From NCBI GenBank assembly GCA_038380435.1, contig JAWZYU010000010.1, positions 40,582,135-40,646,134 on the forward strand: a stretch of 64,000 nt of DNA. Direction: 5' to 3'. Of the stretch, positions 55,720-64,000 are shown in pieces; position 1 is the stretch's first letter, and every line of letters begins with the position of its first letter. A model generated the notes under the pieces. It was given only the letters and a program-made list of their open reading frames with translations. It was not told the DNA's origin and ran no database searches. The stretch is from Ryuthela nishihirai (lineage: Eukaryota > Arthropoda > Arachnida > Araneae > Heptathelidae). A program made the position numbers and the translations under genes.

Positions 55720-56150
55720 AGAAAATATGGATATTTCATAGGATTTTGTATAATTAACTGTAGTAATTTAATGTAATAATAAGAAACCAGAAGATTTTTA
55801 ATTGACACAGCTTTAAATGAGACAAATCAAAGAATCAATAGAGCAAAGGTATTGTTTCAATTGATGTAAAATATAGATAATGCGTGCTATATGTGTTATT
55901 TTAAGCTCAAGTTCGCCTGAGATCATCCAGACCTGGTTGGACTCAGTTCAACAGTGCCCAAGCCTGAACTCTTATCTTGTGTTAATGATTATTCTATTCT
56001 ATATTTTAAACTCGAGAACTGAGAATAATGAGTTATGTATCAAATGATTATTTTTCGCTAGGTGATATGTTATACTTACTCAGGTTTTTCTCCTACCTGC
56101 CTCCCAAAAAGAGAAGGGAAATTTCATGGGGTCTGATCGAAACCAATTAT
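55720..56150. other. AT-rich sequence, no recognised feature
   Basis: No gene or element recognised. Confidence 0.4.
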
Positions 56151-57266
56151 ATTGGGTTGAACCAAAAGTTCATTCGGATTTTTCCCAAAAGATGTCATTG
56201 AACGTGATCTGCACAATGATATGCATTAACAGCTATAAATTGTGTGTGCTTTCAACAGGGCCGTGCGGTAGATTTTTTCATTATGATGCAAGTCTTTGAA
56301 ATGCCGCCCCTTAAATGTTTTTTCTTTAAAATAACCATCGATTGTAATTTAAAAAAAAAAAATTTCACAAAATGTACGAATACTCTTTTTAATTTGAAAA
56401 TATAAACTACTTTAAAAGAATGATATCAACTACAACAATCTACTACAGTTTTACCCTTCTAACTTTAACAAATTCGTTAATTAGAGATGTGTAGTCTAGA
56501 GTGGCAACCAATGTAGATTCAATAGAAATTAATGACAGATTTCTAAGTTTTGTTTGGCTTATTGAACTTCTTAAGTAGTGTTTTATTAATTTTAATTTGG
56601 AAAAATTTCTTTCCCCCTAGCTACAGAGACAGGGAGTGTTAATAAAATTCTCAGAGCTACAACAGTATTCGGATACAAAGCAATTAAGTTATTTTGGCAC
56701 AAATAATTTAAAATATCCAAAGGTTTCATAGAATATGGTAGCATTCGGGATACATCACGTAATTCTTCTTGAAGATCATTTGCATTTATATCTGATTCAT
56801 TTTCGACCGGAAGTATTGACTGGAGACTGGTACTATAATTTTCTAGCGTTTTGTCATCTATATCCTTAAGTTTTAAAATGTCATATAAAAACTGAAAATT
56901 TTTGCTATGGGTTTCCAGAAGCGTGAATCGTTCATTCAGAGAATTAAGGGTAATGTCCAGAATATAATTGAAAAAGTTTTTTTTTAATTTATTCTCCTCT
57001 GTTAAGGGTTGATCGACAGCTTCTTCATAGTCAAATTGACGCTTTTTCCTTCTGGCTCTAACTTCAGTTTCGGCAGGAAATTCTGCACTGCATTCAAGAT
57101 TCTCTGCAATCTCATTAGCAGCAATTTTCATCTGATCATATCCAGATTGTCTATAACTTTTCACTTTTTCTATGGTTTCTGATAACATCCTTACACAATC
57201 TGACAAATTTATAGTTATAGATTGCAATAGCTTCAAATAAAATATCATACCAAAGAATTACACCGC

Positions 57267-57457
57267 ATATGGCCGAGTGGTTAGCGCGCTTGGCTACTGA
57301 TCTAAGGGATCTGGGTTCGAGCCCCGGGTAAGGCATGGCTGTTCGTGTCGTTTTTCTGCTGAGGTCCTGCCATCCTCTCAGACCTTCTACTATGGCATAT
57401 AAACTGACAGGGCTCCTGTCAGACCTCTGTGGCAAGCAGCTGCTTGAGGGGATATTA
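57267..57457 (+). mobile_element. SINE2 copy inside the hAT transposase gene
   Basis: Head-first copy with the A-box ATGGCCGAGTGGTTAGCGCG, the B-box GGGTTCGAGCCCC and the 3' end CAAGCAGCTGCTTGAGGGGA. It separates the KVKAR-containing part of the transposase from its last third. This is the clearest SINE2 in the window, and it must be younger than the hAT insertion. Confidence 0.92.
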
Positions 57458-59026
57458 ATTAATAAACTTGTAATTTTTAATATTTTTTGCTAATCATCGT
57501 GCTTTAACTTTAGTTTCTGCATCTCTGTTGATGTCTTCTATTATTTGGAATAATGCATCATAGATTTCGCAAAGTTGAAATCGTAAAGGTTTTAACGCAT
57601 CTACTGTGCTTGACCACCTAGTAGCACTCAATGGTTTTAGAGTTAGTTGTGAAACTTTTCCTTCGCTTCCCAACGCTTTGTAGAACCAGAAAAAAAAAGT
57701 GTAAAGTTCTTGTACAATGGAAAAAAAAAGTTGTTGTTTCTGTAGAAGAAGACGCTGCATCATTAACAACTACGTTTAAAGAATGACACGCGCAGGGCAC
57801 ATAAAACGCCCTTGGATGTTTTTCAAATATTCTATTTTTTACACCCTTTCTTACTCCTTTCATATTAGCTCCGTTGTCATAGCCTTGTCCTCTAAACCAC
57901 TTTAACTCAAAACCTAACTTTCCAAATGTGTCAGAATAAGTTCTGCCAAACCCTCTCAGGTTGAATCACTAGCTTCAAAAAAACCAATAAAGAATTCTTC
58001 AATTTCATATTTATTTTGAATGGAGTTTAAAGCGACAACTCTTATTGTTAATGAGAGCTGTTCAATATGACTTACGTCTGGGGTACAATCGGCGATTATC
58101 GCAAAATATTTAGCGATTTTTGTTATTTCGACAATTTTGCTTAAAATTATATTTCCCATCAAATTCATCAATTCATCTTGTATATTATTGCTTAGATAAG
58201 TCACAGACCATTTATCAGACTCGCGTTGAACTCTTCCGATATGTTCTTCCATAACTGGATCAAACTCAGAAAGCAATTCTACCAACTTTAGGAAATTTCC
58301 GTTATTAGGCTGAAACAAATGTTCAGTTGTTCCACGAAAAGCTAAGCATTGTGAGGCCAATAGTCTAATTATTCACATAATTTTTTTTAGAACTCCTCTC
58401 CAATGCTGAATTTCCATATCCATAATTCGTTGATATTCAGCGTCAATAGTTATTTTCTGCTTTAATCGAATGTCCAATTCTTTCCATGCTCTAAAAGCAT
58501 TTCTCTGATTTACAGAATTTTCGTGCATTGTGAGGGCTCTTATAAGATTTCCCCAGTCAGAATAACCTTTTTTGGGCCAGTCATTAATAGCAGACGAATT
58601 ATCAAATAATATACAACAAAAGCAAAAAAGGCATCATTTGTAACAGAGTAAATCAACCAACTTCTCTCAACGACTTCACTATTGCTCAACACTTTCAAAT
58701 AATGCGAGGGCAAAAATCTACGCCTTCCTTTATTAATAGGAAACTCGAATTCTTTAATTTGATGTGGACCCCTCTCAACCAGTATTTGAGGAGTTTCAGA
58801 TGACATGCAGAAAGCATTCAATAATGCAGGAGCAGAAGGAATTTCGTTTAATATCTGCTGGCTGCCACTGCTACTGTTACCCGGCTCTTGATGAACTTCT
58901 GATGGTGTTATTTTTTGGCTCTCTTCAACAACTTCTTCTGGAAGTGATTGGGGCGGCACTGAGTTTTTATTTGCCAAATCCAAAGCAGTAGCTGTTGATG
59001 TGGATGTGGACGACTCATCTAAACAG

Positions 59027-59102
59027 GACTTTTGTACTAAGAATTCCTTCTAACAAGACTTTTGTACTAAGAATTTTTGTACTAAGAATTTGTACTAAGA
59101 AA
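59027..59102. repeat. Short tandem repeat in the hAT N-terminal coding region
   Basis: TTTTGTACTAAGAATT-like units recur about four times in 75 bases. In the minus-strand frame they give repeated LSTK. A palindrome AGAAAGCTAAGCTTAGCTTTCT follows at about 59099. Confidence 0.75.
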
Positions 59103-59191
59103 GCTAAGCTTAGCTTTCTTCCTTGTTCCTCTTTCTTTAAGCGTTTCTTTTTATATTGACTTACAGACAATTTTTTCCTTTTCTGTTCCAT

Positions 59192-60307
59192 ACTGTAATA
59201 AAAATATTAAATAAAAATTCACAGTCCTTCGCAAAAATGCAACCGGGGGGGGGGGGGGGCGGTCATTGAAAATGATTAAATATGATGATGCTTATCATGC
59301 TATTAAAATAGGGTAGATAAAATAACGATAGAAATGAGTTGCAAAGCTAGTAAGATTTGTAAGTAACAGAACATAATAAATAGATAACGAATATCTGTCA
59401 AATTGACGGCTACCAGCCGTTTTGACAAATGCCTTTCTTTAACTTGTTATCGTATTGTCTCCACTTCAACGTATATGAATTTGGTAAAAATACAGCAATA
59501 AATAACGAACGCAAAAGTAGGCAAATGCAATTATTTCCTAAGCAACTCTCTCTCTATCACACACAGAAGGCAAAAGTAGCGCAATAGTACCTAAATAACT
59601 TTCTATCTATCACACAGAGGCACACGTTTCGCACCTGAGATATACCCAGTCCATGCAAATGCTACTTTTTAATTCAAGTCCCTATTGTCATAACATAATC
59701 ATTTTCAGTGATAATAAGTAACTACATTGCTGTATAAAACAATAATTCTCTTATCTGATCTACTTTTTAAACACAAAAACTGAATTAGTATAAATGCACA
59801 AATATTATACTGATACAGATATATTATATATCTGATTTACTGATTTAAATACAGCACAGCCACTTGCCACTTCTCATGACAAATTAACATTAAAATCAAA
59901 TATTGTCAATAATTGTAAGCTCAAAGCAGAACTATCAACACGTGCAATTGTCTTTTGTGATAATTGCCGCCTCAGCTTTTAGGAGCGGCCGCGCGGTATA
60001 TTACAAACAAAAATAATAACTTCGCGCTGTCAGATCAAAAGTCTTTCGGCGAGCGCTCACCAACAATGCACTTGCACCAGAAACCGAGATCAAAGGGTAC
60101 CGAAAGCGCTGAGGCAGAGGCGTACGATAAATCAAAAATCGTATACATCAATATCGGAATAACATAGACCAATATAGAAAAGCGTTGCGCAAAGATTTTT
60201 AATTATTAAATGGTTCAAAATGTATTTTGATTTCGCTGCTTATGCCGCACCCTTACGGTGCCGCCTGATGCGGCCGCCTCTCTGCATCATAGCACGGCAC
60301 GGCCCTG
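59192..60307. other. 5' region of the hAT element
   Basis: Non-coding part of the transposon upstream of the transposase. It contains a run of about 16 G at 59245-59260, a two-unit direct repeat with CTATCACACAGA (about 59510-59640) and a GC-rich subterminal stretch with GCGGCCGC near 59985. Confidence 0.55.
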
Positions 60308-60315
60308 GCTTTCAA

Positions 60316-61572
60316 CAAGGGACAGTTGCTAGCCTTTTTGTGAAAAAGAAATCGTGCAGATTGAGTGAGTGATATTTGTGTAGGGTCAATTTGAAAATAG
60401 AAGATATGAAGGTGTATTTTTGCCATCTTATGCTTTTTTTTTTCCAGAAGGGTAAAAATACAACAATTCTGAAAAAAGATTTGTGCAGTATATGGAGACG
60501 ATGCTGTAAATGACTGAGCATATCAGAAGTAGTTCACGAAGTTCTGAACTAGGAATTTCTCTTTGGAAGGTGCCCCACATTCAGAAAGGCCCTTCACAGT
60601 TGACAATGATAAAATTTTCATATTAATCCAAACTAACTGTGGCAAGCAGCTGCTTGAGGGGGTATTATTATTATTAACCAGTGCAGCACTACAAGAGAGA
60701 TTGCAGAGACACTAAAAAATCGCTAAAACATCAGTTATAAGACATTTGGAACAGCTTGAATACGTGAATCTGTATGATGTGTGGGTGTTTCATTGATTGA
60801 GCGAAAAAGATTTAATGGGCCATGTCTCTCCTTGTGATTCGTTCCTGCAACAAAAGTGACCCATTTCTGAAGTGGTTAGTGGTGGTGATAAAAGATTATT
60901 TTTTATAACAATGTGCAAGGGGAAAAAAACCCGGAGCAAGCGAGGTGAGCTTTCATTTCTGCAACCCAAGGCAGATCTGCATCCAAAGAAGGTCATGTTC
61001 TGTGTGTGGTGAGATTGAAAGAGAATCATTCATTGTGAATCTTTCCAAGAAATGAAATGATTAATTCAGATCAGTATTCCTTGCAATTGGATTGGCTGAA
61101 GGCAGCATTTGATGAAAAATGTCCAGAATTGGCGAATCACAAAGAAGTTGTGTTCCACCATGATAGTGCGAGCCCACATCTGTCTTTGACCTCTCAGCAA
61201 AATTTATTGCAGTTGGTTGGGATATTTTGTACCACCCACCATATTCATCTGACATTGCACCCTTAGATTGCTATTTATTCCTGTCTGTCCTAGATTTTTT
61301 TTTTTTTTTTCATATACAGTACTGCTGAAAGTTTCGTTTATCACACCTCAACTGTTGTCCAAACTGTTTGAATGGTAAAGAGTTGCAATCATTGGAGGCC
61401 ATGAAAAACCAACCAAGTTCTTCACCAACGTAATAATAAAGATGCCCCGCTGATGGCTTAAGATAATTCAATGGAAATGTGGATACATATTGGTTAAAGG
61501 TATTTTTTACTATTTAATATTTGAGTTTGAATTTTTGCTTAAATTCCAAACGATCTTTTGGTTCAGCCCAAT
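60316..61572 (+). pseudogene. Mariner transposase, main part
   Basis: After the hAT insertion the plus strand resumes mariner coding sequence. It shows GRCPTFRKALHS-like sequence near 60565-60600, TTREIAETL near 60690, an IRHLEQLEYV segment near 60740 and a WV.H.LSEKDLMGH-like end. At 61057-61266 an open frame has QLDWLKAAFDEKCPEL then VVFHHDSASPH, the region of the second catalytic Asp. A frameshift follows before WDILYHPPYS and APLDCYLF in the neighbouring frame, where the third Asp lies. This is the D34D-type layout of mariner. Stops, frameshifts and the hAT and SINE2 insertions inactivate it. Confidence 0.83.
60638..60676 (+). mobile_element. SINE2 tail-only fragment inside mariner
   Basis: CTGTGGCAAGCAGCTGCTTG and GAGGGGGTATT, then ATT repeats. 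The mariner coding sequence continues on both sides, so this 39-base piece is an insertion. Confidence 0.8.
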
Positions 61573-61860
61573 TCTCAAATTAAAGCTTTTTACATAAAGT
61601 CATGAACTTTCTTCAAAATAGGACTCTTCCTCCCTCTCCCCCTCCAACTAAGAGCAAAAGAAGCTTAATGGAGTTGTACTTTAACCCTTAAAATGTGGAA
61701 GTAACAGTAATTAATGGAGCCAAGTGCAATATCATCTCTGTTAGGAACTAATAGCCAAGATAATATGCTGCAAGTTATTTTTTCCCCATAAAAAGCCATT
61801 TTAAAAGTTTTTTTTTAAACCAATCCTGAAAATTTATTAACTTAATTTGATAATATAAAC
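61573..61860. other. Flank of mariner, no recognised feature
   Basis: AT-rich, no gene recognised. Confidence 0.4.
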
Positions 61861-61861
61861 C

Positions 61862-62140
61862 TTTTTCTGCTGAGGTCCCACCATCCTCTCATGTGGTATA
61901 TAAACTGACAGGTTCCTGTCAGACCTCTGTGGCAAGCAGCTGCTTGAGGGGATATTTATTTTGTCTTCCCGTGGCTGACTACTGATTTACAGGACCTGGG
62001 TCCGAGCCCCAGGTAAGGCATGGTTTGTTGTTTTTCTGCTGAGGTCCCACCATCCTCAGACATACTATGGCATATAAACTGACAGGCTCCTGTCAGACCT
62101 CTGTAGCAAGCAGCTGCTTGAGGAGGTATTTTTATTTATT
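61862..62140 (+). mobile_element. Two SINE2 copies in tandem
   Basis: The first copy (61862-61960) lacks its head and starts CTTTTTCTGCTGAGGTCCCA. The second (about 61964-62140) begins in the degraded tRNA-like head (GTGGCTGACTACTGATTTAC then GGGTCCGAGCCCC) and ends CTTGAGGAGGTATTTTTATT. The second lies in the ATTT tail of the first. Confidence 0.85.
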
Positions 62141-63180
62141 ATGATTTAGATATCCAATAAAGTTTTAAAAAAATGAAATGCATTACGCTGCTGTAGCAGC
62201 CATTACTGTCACTTTTTTTTTTTGCACCTGAGCATTTAGTTTTCTTTCTTTCCTTTTTATGTTTCCAAACTAAAACTTCATGCAGTGTTCTTTGAAATAT
62301 TACCATTCAACTTTTTATTGATCTTTTAAAATTCCATCAAAAATAACCTGTATAATGGGCTAGTAGTAAATGCTGATACCACAAGGGAAAATCAATGTTG
62401 TAATCTGATGAAACTTTCAGCAGTACTGTACATGAAAAATATCTAGAACTACATAATTATTCCCTTTCAATAAATCTGTGTATGTATTATTATGTAGAAT
62501 TAAATGCTCTTTCTTTTAAGATATGACATATCATATTTTGCTCATTAGTTATTTTGAAATGAGGTTCAAGTCCAGTTGCTTTTTTTACTGCAAGAATTGT
62601 TCAAAAAGTAATGCCAACATATGTTGTACTTTCCATACCCTCAGTGTAATCACTGGCTACGTCTAACAACTTTTTTCAGAATCTGTTGGAGGCAGCATTT
62701 GCTAGCTCCCACAGATTTGATTGTGACAAGAATGAAGCAATGTGAGAAATATGAAAAATTTCTCTGGGATCTCTGGGAGGAGTCTGATATTGCACAACTT
62801 TGTTTTGTCCCCTCTCCTACCATGGCACTAGGCAAATGATGGCTTACCTCTGGAACAGGTTCTATATGATGCAAGATGCACAAACAAATGCATTGGGAGT
62901 GTTCCACTTGTTTGGCGTCAGGGTTTCCATTACTTTTCAAACAATGCTCGTATATTGTTTTAAATAAGCACTTTTAAAATTGATGTGCGTACTGTTTTTG
63001 TCAAATACTTTATTTTCTAAAAATTTACAATTAAATGCTCATTTATGTGTTACAAGACATGGCCTATTTCTGCCTCTTAGTTATTTCATTAGTAATGTTT
63101 AAAGTTATTCTTAGTAATGTTTAAAGTTGTTCTTTTTTTTCTGCTGGAGGATCTTTCCTTTTTCTTCAAAATTAACCTGG
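62141..63180. other. AT-rich sequence with dispersed repeat blocks
   Basis: Blocks at 62490-62580 and 63028-63100 (GAATTAAATGCTCTTTCTTT, and a CAAGACATGGCCTATTTCTG relative) belong to the repeat seen at 29.1-29.6 and 41.5 kb. A frame at 62650-62940 has no recognisable features. Confidence 0.45.
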
Positions 63181-63199
63181 CCACTAGAGTGAATTATGC

Positions 63200-64000
63200 T
63201 CTTTAAACCCAGCATGTTAAAAGTTGACTCACATGTCAGATGAAAGTCCCTTGGTGTGAGCTCCTGTCCATGGTGAGGGAACCACAATATGAAGGTTCTG
63301 CTGTTTCAGGTACTTCCACAAAGTTCTAAACGCTCATCTGCATATTTGCCATGTCCGGACATACACCCATGTCCCTGGAAAGGATGATCCTGATAGTTGC
63401 TTAGAGGTTCTTGTCTGCTTTCCTCAACTCATGACTATCTTTCATGACTGCCGTCAAAAGGGCTCAACATGAGCCCTCATCCTCTTCATGTTCTTCATCA
63501 TCATTGCTATTGTTACATTTATGTGTTTCTTGATCCCTGAGGTTCCATATATCATCTACACTGGTCATCAGGGACATGTTCCCTTTTTTCATTAGTAAAA
63601 ATCTAGCAGGAGTTTTTAAATCATTCAAGTGCCTAAGATCCGATGACTTGCTGATGGAAACTGCTACACACTCAATACCACCATCCAGTTACTAATCCTT
63701 ACATTCGATACACCACGCCTGCCAGTTTCCATCAAGGCAGGTTACCTTCACTGTTAGGTATGGCCGTACATTCCAAACTGTCTACATTGTTCCAATGCCA
63801 GAGGTATATCCATGTCTGCACAGCTTTTCGGGGTAAACTCACCTGTGCTCATTGTGGCAGCCAGGATTACCTCAATCCTGACTGCACAGCAGAAAAGGCA
63901 AGCTGCATGAATTGTAATGGTGAACATTCAGCATTCTCCCATGACTGTCCTAAGTGGCTGGAGGAAAAGGAGGTACAACACTCAAAATGCTCAATAGCAT
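63200..64000 (+). pseudogene. Jockey-type LINE family A, 5' region and ORF1 fragment (runs off the right edge)
   Basis: The plus strand repeats the 5' region seen in reverse at 5260-4500: GGAAAGGATGATCCTGATAG, CAACTCATGACTATCTTTCA and GGGCTCAACATGAGCCC. It then enters ORF1 at about 63640. Around 63790-63985 the knuckle region reads CAHCGSQDYLNPDC, CMNCNGEHSAFSHDC and CPKWLEEKEVQHSK, better preserved than in the 3.9-kb copy (the third knuckle keeps its second Cys). A frameshift lies before the first knuckle. The element extends beyond the window, so whether ORF2 is intact is unknown. Confidence 0.85.

Larger units (their letters stand above)
56455..59191 (-). pseudogene. hAT transposase, ZMYM1/DUF4371-like, disrupted
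   Basis: The gene begins at 59191 with a basic MEQKRKKLS then QYKKKRLKKEE. It runs through an N-terminal LSTK-rich stretch and a Ser/Thr/Glu-rich linker to GRRRFLPSHYLKVLSNSEVV. The part at 58360-57956 has IADCTPDVSHIEQLSLTIR, the DUF4371-type RNase-H-like core around a catalytic Asp. FRGQGYDNGANMKG (about 57900-57860) and VPCACHSLNVVVNDAA follow. LSATRWSSTVDALKPL near 57610 is the conserved R-W segment. After the inserted SINE2, a helical region leads to the C-terminal dimerisation domain (LRILLTLPVSVA, then the KLIKHYLRSSISQTKLRNLS frame at 56590-56500). Frameshifts near 58540, 57955 and 57700, the SINE2 and a break at the GERxFS motif make it inactive as read here. Confidence 0.88.
56256..60307 (-). 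mobile_element. ZMYM1-like hAT transposon inserted in mariner (8-bp TSD)
   Basis: The 4052-bp element has ends CAGGGCCGTGCGGTAG and, inward from the right, CAGGGCCGTGCCGTGC. GCTTTCAA is duplicated exactly at 56248-56255 and 60308-60315, the 8-bp duplication of hAT transposons. TTATGATGCA-like motifs follow both ends. It carries one transposase gene on the minus strand and a SINE2. Confidence 0.92.
56153..61572 (+). mobile_element. Mariner element split by a hAT insertion
   Basis: The left end TTGGGTTGAACCAAAAGTTC at 56153 and the right end, reading TTGGGCTGAACCAAAAGATC inward from 61571, are mariner terminal repeats. The left TA flank is present. Removing the hAT element (56256-60307) and one copy of its duplication leaves about 1.36 kb, the usual mariner size. 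A small SINE2 tail fragment sits inside at 60638-60676. Confidence 0.85.

Noticed and set aside
57270..57345. Apparent Ser/Leu-type tRNA gene
   Set aside because: It is the SINE2 head. The long variable arm of class II tRNAs and the 3' acceptor half are missing, and the sequence runs on into the SINE2 body.
1..64000. CRISPR array, operon or phage-like defence system
   Set aside because: No regularly spaced identical repeats with unique spacers, no tightly packed genes on one strand, and introns plus eukaryotic retrotransposons throughout.

Overview
The window is AT-rich animal nuclear DNA, with introns and a dense load of eukaryotic transposable elements (TEs). The mix is jockey-type and RTE/BovB-like LINEs, tRNA-derived SINEs, mariner/Tc1, hAT and piggyBac-like DNA elements and a Penelope-like relic. 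It points to an arthropod, possibly a chelicerate such as a horseshoe crab or spider. That placement is an inference from the TE mix and cannot be fixed from the sequence alone. There is no prokaryotic-style gene, no CRISPR array and no convincing free-standing tRNA or rRNA gene.

The one host gene I can support lies on the minus strand and crosses most of the window. It is an RFX-family transcription factor of the RFX5/RFX7 type. Its first coding exon is at 38511-38189, a 34-nt microexon at 11901-11868, a third exon at 8397-8306, and a fourth at 7552-7421 that starts the winged-helix DNA-binding domain. Reading phases agree at every junction. Exons 1 and 3 cannot be joined in frame without an exon such as the microexon. 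The gene continues beyond the left edge.

Almost everything else is transposon sequence, much of it inside the 26-kb first intron. Region by region: 1-5260 holds two head-on copies of one jockey-type LINE, one of them carrying a SINE. 6000-7204 is a mariner relic, and 8885-10260 a deleted RTE/BovB-like LINE. 10981-26415 holds SINEs, a Tc1 relic, two small hAT elements, foldbacks and a long-TIR element. 27037-29628 is bounded by piggyBac-like TTAA ends. 32651-36001 is a large imperfect inverted repeat. 36356-37870 is a second jockey-type LINE with an intact reverse-transcriptase reading frame. 40681-41006 is a perfect 144-bp-arm palindrome with target-site duplications. 42031-44171 has two long-TIR foldbacks and a full-length SINE. 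48020-52450 is a long RTE/BovB-like LINE carrying two SINEs. 53070-54412 has tRNA-like inverted repeats and a Penelope-like RT relic. 56153-61572 is a mariner split by a 4-kb ZMYM1-like hAT transposon. 63180-64000 is the 5' part of another jockey copy.

Three SINE families recur. SINE1 is about 385 bp, with a tRNA-like head and a CCCAACCCA-like tail. SINE2 has a Ser/Leu-type tRNA-like head and an ATTT-repeat tail. SINE3 has a Gly-type tRNA-like unit that often occurs as inverted pairs. Precise target-site duplications (TSDs) allow several insertions to be ordered in time. The most unusual item is a short retroposon-like family found at four loci. One copy is a 73-bp 5'-truncated insertion with a 12-bp TSD. 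Another is a perfect snap-back palindrome with a 14-bp TSD and a hammerhead-like core motif.
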